Assembly: GCF_024298845.1 (NCBI RefSeq)
Contig: NZ_CP101158.1
Coordinates: forward strand, 40,886 to 104,885
Length of the DNA stretch: 64,000 nt
Direction of reading: 5' to 3'
DNA from: Natronosalvus amylolyticus
Lineage (GTDB): Archaea > Halobacteriota > Halobacteria > Halobacteriales > Natrialbaceae
In this document: one piece after another, positions 8,180-17,732 of the stretch
Layout: each line of letters starts with the position of its first letter
Numbering within the stretch: position 1 is the stretch's first letter
Notes under the pieces: generated by a model
Told to the model about the DNA's origin: nothing
Seen by the model: the letters and a program-made list of their open reading frames with translations, nothing else
Databases searched by the model: none
Program-made: the position numbers and the translations under genes

Positions 8180-11100
8180 ATGAGACAATCAGCGAACTCG
8201 AGAGACGAATCGCTCGCTACCAGACTTTGGAAATCGATCAACTCATCCATGCCGTCTATCACTTACAGTCAGATATTCACCATTTTGGTGGTGTTTTTGA
8301 TGGTAACAAGTCTAAGTTTCTCCGCGATGGCAACAGGTGGAATGGATCGCGTGGAGGATCGGACTACCGAGTCCAGTTTATTAACACAAACTTTTTCCGA
8401 GGAGGAACCAACAGAGTACGCCGCCGTTTCTGACGGTCTTGGTAATGTAAGATTGATAGACACTTCTGATGGATCAACTATCTGGACGGCTGATGTAACG
8501 GGCTCTTTTACCGAGTCGGTCCAGATAGGACCGAATCGGGAATACGTATATATGGGTGATACTAATGGAAATGTCTATATCTTATCGTTTGATAATGGTG
8601 AAACGATCGATTCTTGGCAACCACATGCCGATACTGTGACAGATATACGAATTCCGTCAGATGGTGAAAATATGTACACTGTCGGGGACGATTCTTATTT
8701 AAGAGTGACTGATTTAAGCACTCAATCAGAGGAGTGGAGAATAAGTTTAGACGACTTTTATGTATGGTCGTTAGCTATTTCGGAGGAGCATAATTTAGCA
8801 TTTGCTGGTACGTATGGGGGAATGGTAAAGGCTGTAGACTTAGACACTCAAACTATTGAATGGCAAAGGGATGTTGGTTCCCGAACCCACGATTTATCAA
8901 TATCTGACGATGAATCGTCATTAGCAGCCGTTGCTAATCGTGAAAACATATATAATTTAGATCCAGAAACAGGGGATATTTTAACACAATATCATGATAG
9001 CAATAGTTATTTCCGAGGTGTTGGAATATCTCCCGAAGGTGACAAGACTGTTGCTGGTAATAATGACGGCTACCTCGTCGCTTTCGATAGTGACGGAAAT
9101 GAACTTTGGTCAAAAACCCCTCACACTGACTCCGTTCGAGCTGGCGCAATAACGCCAAATGGGATATATACCGCTAGCGGTGACAGTGATGTGAAAGGGT
9201 ATGATAGTAGTGGGGGCGAGGAATGGACGAACTCAATGTCTAGTGAGATATGGTCGCTCGATTTGACATATGACACTGGTGAATCGATTACCGGCCAAGT
9301 AACCGATCAATCCGGCGACCCAGTTAATAACGCCACGGTCGAACACTGGGGCATCTCCGAAACCGTCTTTGACGAAAGCGCCATCGACGACCTCGAGTCA
9401 GAAATCACATCCCTAGAGCAGGACCTGAACGACCTCGAGCCCGAAGACTGGCAAACCTTCACCGACGACTTCGCCGATGCAGCGGGCTCACCGATGCTCG
9501 ATCTCGAGGCCTACCGAGATGACATAGGCGACACTACGTACCCACTCGTACACGAGGAAGAGGACTGGGGCGTCGGCACCACAACCATCATCTCCTCGAG
9601 CGTCGACGACCCACGGATCACGACCGACGCCGACCAGCCAGTGATCATCTCGCTGTGGGACCCCGACGAAGGGGGCACGTTCATCGACAACCAGGTTGAC
9701 CAGAGCTTCCCCGGCGCAACCACCGATGGCACCGTAGTTATCGAACAACTCGGACCCAGTGGCATCGAAGACACACGCACGGTGGACACCCGATCGATCT
9801 ACGAAACCACGGGCGCTACGCCGTGGTCGACCAACGAACATCACGCTGTCCGAACCTCGCTTCCCGAAGGCGTCTACCGTGTCTACCCCGATGGCAATCC
9901 AGCAGCCAGCTACACCTTCACGGTGGGCGAACCCGACGCAATCTTCGACTCATGGACCGCAGACCTCGAGAATCAACTGACGAATCTCGGGGACCGGGCA
10001 GACATCCTCTCGGACGAAATCAACTTGCGCGAAAACGCCGACTTCGATCACCTCGTGAACGAAGGCATTGCCGTCAGAGAACGAACCACGACCAACGAAA
10101 CGGGCCACTTCGAACTCGAGGTCGACTCATCGGTTCGGACAGTGAACGTCCAGGCGTACAAGGCTGATGGCGAAATTCTCGAGATTATCGAATCCGCCGC
10201 CGATGGCGAGGACCCATCACTCGATGACGTGTCGATACAAGACCTTCGTGAGTACCGTTTGGATGGCTACAACGGCTCCTTTTACCTTCCGATGGGGACC
10301 ACTACGGTCGACACTACACAGGAAGAAATCGACCCGATCGAAGTACAGGTCTACCGGTCGAACGGTTTGCCGCTTGATGATATTGACCGCTTCGAGGAAC
10401 TGCAAGAGTGGCTCGAGAACGAGTTCTTCGATCAGAATCTCACCGACTTCGAAAACCAGTTTGAAGACTTGATTGAGGGCCTGGAGAACGAAGAACTGGA
10501 TGAATTTTACGAACAACTCGAGGGCTACGCCGAACACAATGACGAACTTCGCGAGCTGATCGAGGAGTTCGATGAGAACGACGACCTGGAAGACCGAATC
10601 ATCGAACTGCAAGAGAAAATCGACGACTTGGAAACGATCACAGCCGCACCGGGTGACGGCGAAATCGACGACGGCCTCCTCGAGTTTTCACAGGTATTCC
10701 CAATGTCTATCGATGACGCTATCGTGACCATCGTCTACGAGAACGGTGACGCCGAAACCGTTCCCGAAGAGTACGTCACGGTCCAATCAGCCGGGATTCT
10801 CAGCGGTGATGAAGTCGTCGTCGAGGGCTACGAAATCGACACTGACCGGGCCGTCGCAGACGTTCGCGTCCAGACGGTGGGCGAGAACCGAATCGCGACG
10901 GGCTCGAGTCCAATCCCGAATCCGGCATTCCAGGGGAGTGTCGCTGAATTGGATGCCGTCCAGTTCTCGACGCTCGCTCCCGGGCCGGACGAACGCCTCA
11001 CGGTCGGCCTCACGCCTTCGGATGGCACGGAGTTCGAGCAGATCACGAGCGTCGAAGCGTTCAACGGCAACGACGAACAGATAGACGCCGAAATCACTGA

Positions 11101-11887
11101 CGACGATCGCGTGTCCTTCCGGACTGACGGCGAAGGCGTCCATACGGTTCGGATGACCTACGAATCAGCTTCCGGTGACACCTTCCAGGTGACTGAACGC
11201 GTTCGCGCGGGCGAAGCACCGGGCACCGACCGGGCGGTTATCCGTGCAGGCAAGACCGCCGTTGGGCCACACGCAGTCGTGGGGGCAGACCTCGAGAGCG
11301 CCCGGATTACCGAAGCCGATGACGGCACGCTCGAGATTGACGCCATTATCGGGCAGGGAGAGAACCCACCGGGCGAACTCCACGTGATGCCCGAACGAAT
11401 CCTGAGCGGCGACGTTCACGAACTCGAGATATCGATTTACGAGGGCGACCTGGAACGCCAACTCGAGGACAGCCACGTCGCCGTCCAAATTCACTTCGAT
11501 AGCTACAGTGAAGATGCTATCGCGTGGCGCGACGGTGACGCCATCTATCGCGGTGGGGATACTCGCCACGGCGAGGTACAAGAACGCGAGAGCGGCAACT
11601 CCATCTTGAGTTCCTATACACACGATGACGGCACGATCACAATAACCGTCAACGCTGATCCGAATCGACGTGACCGGTTCCGTCACGCCATCGATCAGTA
11701 CTGGCCGTCGTTCGATTGGGACGACCTCTCGCCGCTGATGACTGACTTGCTCATGTTCCTCACGTACACGCTCGAGGCCACTGTCGAAACCACGGCTCTC
11801 GAAGCGCAGACGACGGCGACACTCGAGACGGCTACCCAACCCGTAACGACACCAGCCACCGCCGGAGCTACAGAGGTGATAGTATGA
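8180..11887 (+). CDS. Giant exported protein: beta-propeller, Cna/carboxypeptidase-like domain, coiled coils
   Basis: The 1,235-residue protein has an N-terminal signal or anchor (about 30-52, IFTILVVFLMVTSLSFSAMA). A PQQ/WD40-like propeller of repeating ~40-residue blades follows (about 80-365). A carboxypeptidase regulatory-like domain begins SITGQVTDQSGDPVNNATV (about 371). Acidic coiled coils sit at about 400-425 and 735-830, then beta-rich domains and a hydrophobic Thr/Ala-rich tail. Bases to about 9280 are much richer in AT than the rest, so the propeller looks joined later. It is first in the operon; its stop overlaps the subtilase start. A surface or adhesion role is inferred. Confidence 0.8.
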   Translation: MRQSANSRDESLATRLWKSINSSMPSITYSQIFTILVVFLMVTSLSFSAMATGGMDRVEDRTTESSLLTQTFSEEEPTEYAAVSDGLGNVRLIDTSDGSTIWTADVTGSFTESVQIGPNREYVYMGDTNGNVYILSFDNGETIDSWQPHADTVTDIRIPSDGENMYTVGDDSYLRVTDLSTQSEEWRISLDDFYVWSLAISEEHNLAFAGTYGGMVKAVDLDTQTIEWQRDVGSRTHDLSISDDESSLAAVANRENIYNLDPETGDILTQYHDSNSYFRGVGISPEGDKTVAGNNDGYLVAFDSDGNELWSKTPHTDSVRAGAITPNGIYTASGDSDVKGYDSSGGEEWTNSMSSEIWSLDLTYDTGESITGQVTDQSGDPVNNATVEHWGISETVFDESAIDDLESEITSLEQDLNDLEPEDWQTFTDDFADAAGSPMLDLEAYRDDIGDTTYPLVHEEEDWGVGTTTIISSSVDDPRITTDADQPVIISLWDPDEGGTFIDNQVDQSFPGATTDGTVVIEQLGPSGIEDTRTVDTRSIYETTGATPWSTNEHHAVRTSLPEGVYRVYPDGNPAASYTFTVGEPDAIFDSWTADLENQLTNLGDRADILSDEINLRENADFDHLVNEGIAVRERTTTNETGHFELEVDSSVRTVNVQAYKADGEILEIIESAADGEDPSLDDVSIQDLREYRLDGYNGSFYLPMGTTTVDTTQEEIDPIEVQVYRSNGLPLDDIDRFEELQEWLENEFFDQNLTDFENQFEDLIEGLENEELDEFYEQLEGYAEHNDELRELIEEFDENDDLEDRIIELQEKIDDLETITAAPGDGEIDDGLLEFSQVFPMSIDDAIVTIVYENGDAETVPEEYVTVQSAGILSGDEVVVEGYEIDTDRAVADVRVQTVGENRIATGSSPIPNPAFQGSVAELDAVQFSTLAPGPDERLTVGLTPSDGTEFEQITSVEAFNGNDEQIDAEITDDDRVSFRTDGEGVHTVRMTYESASGDTFQVTERVRAGEAPGTDRAVIRAGKTAVGPHAVVGADLESARITEADDGTLEIDAIIGQGENPPGELHVMPERILSGDVHELEISIYEGDLERQLEDSHVAVQIHFDSYSEDAIAWRDGDAIYRGGDTRHGEVQERESGNSILSSYTHDDGTITITVNADPNRRDRFRHAIDQYWPSFDWDDLSPLMTDLLMFLTYTLEATVETTALEAQTTATLETATQPVTTPATAGATEVIV

Positions 11888-13488
11888 GCCGACGCAACGA
11901 GCGACCGATTTCGAGACGCCACTTCCTCAAAACCGGGCAGGCGCTCGCGGTCACCGTCGCCACGCTCTCACCGACTGCCTCGGCGCTTCGCTCGAGAGTC
12001 CGTGGCTGGTCACCGCCCTCGGATGCTGTCTCACACTCGAACGACCGCTATAGTTGGCTCTTCCACGTCGAGGAAGGCAAGATGGACCGTCTCGAGGACT
12101 GGATCGAACGCAAAGACCACCGTCGCCTCGAGTCGCCCTACACGCACGCACCGACGAACCGCGTGATGGTCGTCGCCAAACCCGCCGATATCGGCGTTCG
12201 CAACCGCGACCAGTTGTTCGCGAGTGACGTACTCTCGGAAGCCTCGTGGGTACGCTCTGGCACAATCGAACTCAATCGCAAACGCCATCTGGCCGACCCA
12301 ATCGACCTCGATTCTACCCGCGACACGTCCATCCACGATACCTCGTGGGCACAACGGCGGTGGCTCAACTTCGCCGCCGAAGGCGTTCCATCGACGACGG
12401 GCGTGGCCTTCGAGGGCGATATGGAGGAGACGACGATGTTGGATTCCCGTCGCCACACAGGCGCGCTCACCAGCCACCTCGATGAATACGGCCTCGAGTG
12501 GCCCGACGCCTCGAACGTCGCGCTCGCCGTATCGGATACTGGTATCAATGATGGCCCGACGTTCGAAGCCGACGATGGCACAACCCGGATTCTCGAGACC
12601 TCGAAAAACCACCTCGATAGCGAGACGGGCGTTGAGGCTATCACGGACGGTAACGGCCACGGGACTGCGGTGGCCTCTTACGCTGCGGCCAACTCCTCGA
12701 GAACCCACCGTGGGTATGCACCCGACGCCCAACTGCTCGGACTGAAATCCCTGGATGATGGGGGCGCTGGTGAAACAGCCGATATCGCAGATTCGATCAC
12801 CTACGCCGCCGATCAGGGCGCAGACGTACTCGTGATGAGCCTTGGATCGTTCGCCTACAGCGCAACCATCCAACGCGCACTCGAGTACGCTGTCGACTCC
12901 GGCACGATTCCGGTCGCCGCCGCCGGAAACGACCGCCAATTCTCTCGCTGGCTGGCAACGCCGGCCTCGAGCGACCACGCTATCGGCGTCGGGGCCACGA
13001 CGGTCGAATCACCGGAAGACACTCTGAGTGCGTACTACTCAAATACGGGGCCACACGACGGCCTGATCGACACCTCTGGCGGGGAAACTGCCGGAGCAAT
13101 GCCGACGATTGGCGCTCCGGGCTGTAAGACCGTCGCCGAAGTCGTTTCGACACGCGGCACTGTCGATCACGTCGATTACACGGGTACGAGCATGGCCGCC
13201 CCACACGTCGCGGGCGTCATTGCCCTGCTCGTAGCTCACGAGGGCCGCCTTGAGTACGAGGACGTGATAGATCGACTCCAGGCCGCCGCTTCGCCGGTTC
13301 CTAACGCCGCCGAAGAGGAAGTGGGCGCTGGCCTACCACACGTTGCCCGGACGCTCGCGGGTGTCGAAAGCGAGGAAACACAGGCTGAGGCGATGACGAC
13401 CGAAGCTCGAGAGCGCGGGCTCGCGTACGACGCCCTGTCGAATTACCCGCTCACCCAGATTGCGGGCACACTCGAGTCCTGGTACTAA
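11884..13488 (+). CDS. Tat-exported subtilisin-like serine protease (S8)
   Basis: The 534-residue protein starts with a twin-arginine signal (SRRHFLKTGQALAVTVATLS). The catalytic triad is visible: Asp in LAVSDTGIND (about 218), His in DGNGHGTAVASYAA (about 258), Ser in YTGTSMAAPHVAGVIALL (about 435). The oxyanion Asn is in VAAAGND. Haloarchaeal S8 enzymes are folded before Tat export. Its start overlaps the upstream gene by ATGA, so it is probably made with the giant surface protein and may process it or other exported parts. Confidence 0.93.
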   Translation: MSRRNERPISRRHFLKTGQALAVTVATLSPTASALRSRVRGWSPPSDAVSHSNDRYSWLFHVEEGKMDRLEDWIERKDHRRLESPYTHAPTNRVMVVAKPADIGVRNRDQLFASDVLSEASWVRSGTIELNRKRHLADPIDLDSTRDTSIHDTSWAQRRWLNFAAEGVPSTTGVAFEGDMEETTMLDSRRHTGALTSHLDEYGLEWPDASNVALAVSDTGINDGPTFEADDGTTRILETSKNHLDSETGVEAITDGNGHGTAVASYAAANSSRTHRGYAPDAQLLGLKSLDDGGAGETADIADSITYAADQGADVLVMSLGSFAYSATIQRALEYAVDSGTIPVAAAGNDRQFSRWLATPASSDHAIGVGATTVESPEDTLSAYYSNTGPHDGLIDTSGGETAGAMPTIGAPGCKTVAEVVSTRGTVDHVDYTGTSMAAPHVAGVIALLVAHEGRLEYEDVIDRLQAAASPVPNAAEEEVGAGLPHVARTLAGVESEETQAEAMTTEARERGLAYDALSNYPLTQIAGTLESWY

Positions 13489-13493
13489 TCCCT

Positions 13494-14357
13494 ATGACCG
13501 ACAGCACACCCACCCAAATGAGCGCAAGCGACAGCCAACACCAGGGCTCTCGAAGCCGACGTGGCTTCCTCCGAACGCTCCCGACCTCGCTTACGCTGGG
13601 TACTATCGGGTCTGTCCAGTCAGCGACCGCCAACGAAGGCACCGAGTACGAGTGGGTCAATGACGGTGACTATATCGAGCGTACGTTCGACGAAGACACG
13701 CTCCTCGAGTGGGTACCGTTCCTCAATATCTCGAGTGACGCCCGCCGCAAATTCATCGGCCTGTACGGGTTCACCGCCCGATCACCGGATCACGATACCG
13801 ACGCCCACTGCTTTTGGGCGCGGTACACTCACCAAGAGTCGGCAGCCGATGATATGGGATTCTGGGACGAAGCCGCTGGCTGGATGAGCTCAGATTCTCA
13901 CCTTTGGGATCACGAGCCATCTACGATTTTCACCGATAGCCAAACCGGTGAGTTCCGGAAGGCAATCGCCACGGGCTACCATCACTACCCACTCGAGATA
14001 TCGGCGATGAACGCACCACTGACACAGTTCTACGGCACTCGAGATAGCCACCTACACCTCAACGTCGTCGACCCGTGGCACCACTATACGGTTGACCATA
14101 ATGAGCAGGGCCAGGACCCAACTTATTTCGGGCGCTTTGAATCGTTCATCGCGAACCGCGATTCGTGGGAGGAGCAGAACATCTTCAAAAACTCGAACCC
14201 ACTGGCAATCGACAACCCGTGGGCGCTTGCAGATGGCCGGGCCGATTCCTGGTGGGACGAAAGCACTCGTGACGCGCGTGCAGCCCGCATCTGGGCCTAC
14301 CTCGGCCTACGCGGGGCCGGTGACGTTGACTCGAGTGTCCTACCAGCCCTCTACTGA
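13494..14357 (+). CDS. Tat-exported hypothetical protein
   Basis: The 287-residue protein has a twin-arginine signal (SRSRRGFLRTLPTSLTLGTI). The mature part is rich in His, Trp and Tyr (ATGYHHYPLEISAMN, VVDPWHHYTVDHNEQG). The many His and Asp residues could bind metal, but no known active site is recognised. It starts 5 bases after the subtilase stop, so the two are co-transcribed. Confidence 0.8.
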   Translation: MTDSTPTQMSASDSQHQGSRSRRGFLRTLPTSLTLGTIGSVQSATANEGTEYEWVNDGDYIERTFDEDTLLEWVPFLNISSDARRKFIGLYGFTARSPDHDTDAHCFWARYTHQESAADDMGFWDEAAGWMSSDSHLWDHEPSTIFTDSQTGEFRKAIATGYHHYPLEISAMNAPLTQFYGTRDSHLHLNVVDPWHHYTVDHNEQGQDPTYFGRFESFIANRDSWEEQNIFKNSNPLAIDNPWALADGRADSWWDESTRDARAARIWAYLGLRGAGDVDSSVLPALY

Positions 14358-14494
14358 AATCATGATCCAAACACTACATCCGAGATACTCAGCAGGCGGT
14401 GTACCCCCACCTCTGAGTGATCCAACCCCACACTCGAGTACAGCCCGCTAACCAACCTCCCGATCTCGTTCCTTTTAGGAACACTCCGAATCCA

Positions 14495-15598
14495 ATGAGA
14501 CACTTCACCAAACTCACTGCCGTGTTCATGCTGCTCGTCGTCGCGATGGCGGCCATGACCGGCTCCGTTGCAGCCGCAGAATCACCCGTAATCACTACCG
14601 AAAGCGACCTCGACGAAGGCGTTACCGTCCAGAACTTCAACGCCTCGAGTGAGCAAACCTCAACACTTCAGTTCGAGACGGACACGACCGTCGACACTAA
14701 CTCCGTGTCGGTGACGATCGAAGCCCAAAACGGTACTCACTACGACAAAGACGACAACTACGCCGACTACGAACTTGTCGAAGAGAATAACGTCGATGGC
14801 AACGACGTTCACGCGTTCAACATCGGCCACGACGACCTCGAGACGGTGCCGATCGACGCCAACGGCACGACCGATATCGACATCACGGTCGCACACACGT
14901 ACACTGACACCGAAGGCAACACGGTCACCGACGAGACGACCATCACCGTAACGCTCGAGGCGACCAACGAGCGAACCGTACTCTTCGTGAACGAGGAAGC
15001 GCTCGAGAATGACGACGTTGGCCCGGAGATCGACGTTGACGAGTACGAATCGCCGTGGTACTCAAGCGATGACGACACACCGGACACCTACCACATCGAA
15101 GACGATCTCGCCATCGACGGCGCGAACACGACGGTCTACGTGTTCTTCGACCACGATGACATGGCTGAGGCGTTCGACACCGAAGCCGATTCGGAGTCGT
15201 TCATCTCGGATCTGACGTTCTTCGATACCGATGAGGAGACCGTCTACCGCGTCTACGCCGACTCGCCCGGTGACGCGACCGACGCCGACGAGGATACCTA
15301 CATGCTGGTTCACAGCAACTCGCTGGAACTCGTCATCGGTGACGAGTACGACGGCGAAGAGTCCCTCGAGGGCCACGTTGGAAGCCACGCACCTGGCGAC
15401 CTCGATGACGTTGGCTTCTGGGACCTCCAGAGTACGTACTTCGACCTGCAAGACATGAGCTTCCTGAGCCTGGACTTCGCGTCGACTGATTTCTGGGAGT
15501 CGCTCTGGGATGCGCGCTCGGCTAACGGCGGGCTGCTGCCCGTCCTGTCCGTGATGGCCGGTGGCATTGCCGTGACCCGTCGCCGTCCGGGGGCCTAA
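14495..15598 (+). CDS. Exported, C-terminally anchored surface protein
   Basis: The ATG at 14495 gives 367 residues with a clear Sec signal (MRHFTKLTAVFMLLVVAMAA, cleavage after SVAAA). The body is Asp/Glu/Thr-rich and beta-strand-like. The end, LLPVLSVMAGGIAVTRRRPGA, is a hydrophobic patch plus basic tail, as in sorted surface proteins, but it is not the usual PGF motif. An upstream in-frame start at 14417 would bury the signal. Alone it could be a spike-like or S-layer-like component. Confidence 0.8.
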   Translation: MRHFTKLTAVFMLLVVAMAAMTGSVAAAESPVITTESDLDEGVTVQNFNASSEQTSTLQFETDTTVDTNSVSVTIEAQNGTHYDKDDNYADYELVEENNVDGNDVHAFNIGHDDLETVPIDANGTTDIDITVAHTYTDTEGNTVTDETTITVTLEATNERTVLFVNEEALENDDVGPEIDVDEYESPWYSSDDDTPDTYHIEDDLAIDGANTTVYVFFDHDDMAEAFDTEADSESFISDLTFFDTDEETVYRVYADSPGDATDADEDTYMLVHSNSLELVIGDEYDGEESLEGHVGSHAPGDLDDVGFWDLQSTYFDLQDMSFLSLDFASTDFWESLWDARSANGGLLPVLSVMAGGIAVTRRRPGA

Positions 15599-15605
15599 AC
15601 CTACG

Positions 15606-15872
15606 ATGAGCCAGCGAACACAGGCACTAGGCCGTGTGTGGTCGCTACTCTGGCAGTTCACAGTTGGGTACGTCCTCGCTTTGATCATCGGGATTATCGC
15701 GATGATTTGGGCGATACTCGACTTGCTGTGGCAACTGATCAGTGGCCGGAACGATTTCTCCGAAGACTCACTGCCCGCACAGTGGGTCTCGAGGACGATT
15801 TCGTGGAATGCTACCCAAACCATCTACGGTTTGACAGGCGGGGCCGATAGAAAATGGCGACCGCTGCCCTGA
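15606..15872 (+). CDS. Small membrane protein
   Basis: The 88-residue protein has one long hydrophobic stretch (about 15-40, VGYVLALIIGIIAMIWAILDLLWQL) followed by a soluble tail. It starts 7 bases after the preceding gene. Its role is unknown; it fits a membrane complex encoded by the operon. Confidence 0.7.
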   Translation: MSQRTQALGRVWSLLWQFTVGYVLALIIGIIAMIWAILDLLWQLISGRNDFSEDSLPAQWVSRTISWNATQTIYGLTGGADRKWRPLP

Positions 15873-15877
15873 CCTGA

Positions 15878-15892
15878 CGAAACCAGTTTTCG
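15878..15892 (+). repeat. Small hairpin before the tRNA-like element
   Basis: CGAAA and TTTCG pair around a five-base loop, directly 5' of the 15898-15965 structure. Confidence 0.35.
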
Positions 15893-15897
15893 CGGTT

Positions 15898-15965
15898 GCC
15901 CGTTTGGACACCACTCACCAGTCGTGAGCGTGAGTAGTGCGTCAGTTCGACTCTGACGGCGGGCA
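15898..15965 (+). ncRNA. tRNA-like structure lacking a normal D-arm
   Basis: A 7-bp acceptor-like stem (15898-15904 with 15958-15964, two G-U pairs) encloses two arms. One is an exact T-arm: GTCAG, loop TTCGACT, CTGAC (15941-15957). The other is a single long arm, 15909-15918 with 15930-15939 (9 of 10 pairs), with an 11-base loop. Bases 8-9 are TG and the discriminator is A. At about 68 nt it is too short for a standard tRNA and has no clear D-arm or anticodon stem. It ends 3 bases before the ATG at 15969. It may be a decayed tRNA, a tRNA mimic or an attachment-site relic. Confidence 0.45.
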
Positions 15966-15968
15966 CTT

Positions 15969-16409
15969 ATGGCAACGACCTCAAGCAATGCCAGTTCCAA
16001 CCCATCCCAGACTGACCGCCTACCTCAAGATGGCTTCGAGGCCACGCTCAAAGAGACGGGCGTCCGGCTGTCCGGTCTTACCCGACACGACGCCGTGACT
16101 CGGCGCTACAAACCGCTGGGCGGGTACACTCGCTTTTCGATGAGCGAACCGTTCGAGACGCTTCGGGATGCAATCCACCTCGAGTCTCGACTTCGACTCA
16201 AGCCACCGGGAGCGTTCAAACCCACGGCTTCAACCCGTAAAGCTCGCGTGTGGGAAGCCTACGGTCATACGGTCACGCTTCGAAAGCCGGACCTGTTCGG
16301 TTCGTGGACGCTCACCGTCAACGGCCAGTCACGACTCGAGAGTGTCGAGCGACTCGAGGCGTTCGAAGCCGCCGCCGAAGCAATGTTCGAAATCGTCGAG
16401 CGACAGTGA
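15969..16409 (+). CDS. Hypothetical protein
   Basis: The 146-residue soluble protein is unusually basic for the window in its middle (RFSMSEPFETLRDAIHLESRLRLKPPG, FGSWTLTVNGQSRLESVERL). A compact alpha/beta fold is likely. No family is recognised. It sits in the run of membrane and exported genes. Confidence 0.65.
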   Translation: MATTSSNASSNPSQTDRLPQDGFEATLKETGVRLSGLTRHDAVTRRYKPLGGYTRFSMSEPFETLRDAIHLESRLRLKPPGAFKPTASTRKARVWEAYGHTVTLRKPDLFGSWTLTVNGQSRLESVERLEAFEAAAEAMFEIVERQ

Positions 16410-16415
16410 CCGGCC

Positions 16416-16562
16416 ATGCCGGGCAAAGACAAAGGCGGCTGGTACGGCGACTCTCGAGGCCACTCGGATGCCGCCCACCAACGATACGAAAACCGAGTCC
16501 AAACGTGGCTTCGCCGTGTTCGCTGGAAACTCGGCGACCTCTTCGGGCGGCTCAAACCCTGA
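16416..16562 (+). CDS. Small basic protein (48 aa)
   Basis: The frame from ATG 16416 encodes MPGKDKGGWYGDSRGHSDAA... ending WLRRVRWKLGDLFGRLKP. The basic, Trp-containing C-terminus could bind membrane or nucleic acid. It is spaced 6 bases from the gene before and 13 from the gene after, as expected for a true operon member. Confidence 0.6.
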   Translation: MPGKDKGGWYGDSRGHSDAAHQRYENRVQTWLRRVRWKLGDLFGRLKP

Positions 16563-16575
16563 TCCAAATTCACCT

Positions 16576-17364
16576 ATGAGATACAACACACCCAAACACG
16601 TAGCCGTCGCTCTCTTACTCCTGGTTTCAGTGCTGACAGTCGCCATGCTCTTGGCGTCGGCACCCGCCGTTGCGGAGACGACCAACGAGAGTGACGGCTC
16701 GCTGTTCGACGACCTCTCCGATGGGGAAACACAGACTCTCGAGACGGGAGAGGATGAGGAACCGGAGGGCTTCGCGGCTGTCCAACAGACTATCGAGGAT
16801 ACCGTCATCACGACGTACACACTGTTTCGGGGCTCAACAGCGGGCCTCTATGACCGCGTGCAATACGAAGCCGGTCAGATCAATCCGTTCGCCGAACCCG
16901 TAGACGTCGGCCATCAGGCTAACGAGACGGTCATGCTTGTGAACGGCAACGACGACGCGATCGTTTCCTATCTGAACAACCAGACCAACGCCGCACCCGA
17001 TGGCGACCTCGAGTACCACCAGTTCACGCTCGTGGGCGAAAATAGCGATGGCGAACCCGTCGAAGAGACGTTCGATGTCGGCCTCGAGTACGATCACGAC
17101 GCCGAAGAATACGTGACGGTCGAAGCCGCTCGAGAGAGTACGCACGAACCGGATGAAGAACACGTCCATAAGGGCTTCCTCGCAGAAGAGACCGCTGGTG
17201 AAACCGTCTACCTCCTCGAGAACTTCGTCTACGATGACGAGCCAATCGATGAGGAATACATCGCCCGCTCGACAACGCGCTATGGTGGCCTTTTCGGGTC
17301 GTTCTTCGAAAGCACGCTCCTCGGTGATGACCTCGAGTACATCGATGACGGTGATTTCGAATGA
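16576..17364 (+). CDS. Exported hypothetical protein
   Basis: The ATG at 16576 gives 262 residues with a Sec signal (HVAVALLLLVSVLTVAMLLA, cleavage near APAVAE). The rest is acidic and probably extracellular. The end, EYIDDGDFE, has no anchor. Its stop overlaps the next start by ATGA. Function unknown. Confidence 0.75.
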   Translation: MRYNTPKHVAVALLLLVSVLTVAMLLASAPAVAETTNESDGSLFDDLSDGETQTLETGEDEEPEGFAAVQQTIEDTVITTYTLFRGSTAGLYDRVQYEAGQINPFAEPVDVGHQANETVMLVNGNDDAIVSYLNNQTNAAPDGDLEYHQFTLVGENSDGEPVEETFDVGLEYDHDAEEYVTVEAARESTHEPDEEHVHKGFLAEETAGETVYLLENFVYDDEPIDEEYIARSTTRYGGLFGSFFESTLLGDDLEYIDDGDFE

Positions 17365-17732
17365 GCCGTCTCAAATCCGCCGCTCGATGGCCGTTCGCAG
17401 TCACCCGACAGCACCTCGGAAACATCTGGGCCGTCTTACAAACTGTCTCACTGGGTGACCTACTCCCGCCGTGGCTTCGTGAAAATATCCGAGACACCTG
17501 GAAATGGCTGAAACAACAGGTCCCGAACGTCGTCGGCTATCGGGCAACGCCGTACGAGCAGATGGTTGCCAGCGTTGCGCTAGCCCTTGTGATGGTCTTA
17601 GCTAGCCTCGGGATACTGACGTGGTTGGCACTCGTGATGATCGTCCCGTTCCTCGTGGGTGCAGCCCGCCTCAATCCGGTGGTCGATCGGGCGTGGCCGC
17701 TCGCCGACACAAACGGAGGTGAGCCGGTCTAA
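17361..17732 (+). CDS. Membrane protein
   Basis: The 123-residue protein has an N-terminal basic amphipathic region and two closely spaced membrane segments (about 72-108, MVASVALALVMVLASLGILTW... LVMIVPFLVGAARL). It overlaps both neighbours by 1-4 bases. Function unknown. Confidence 0.72.
   Translation: MSRLKSAARWPFAVTRQHLGNIWAVLQTVSLGDLLPPWLRENIRDTWKWLKQQVPNVVGYRATPYEQMVASVALALVMVLASLGILTWLALVMIVPFLVGAARLNPVVDRAWPLADTNGGEPV

Noticed and set aside
9488..9844. Long antisense frames within the surface-protein, subtilase and hsd genes
   Set aside because: High-GC coding DNA leaves long open antisense frames. Their products have non-haloarchaeal composition and no ribosome site or operon context.
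15898..15965. A standard functional tRNA gene
   Set aside because: Acceptor and T-arm are good, but only 36 bases lie between base 9 and the T-arm. That is too few for D-arm, anticodon arm and variable loop, and no anticodon can be assigned.
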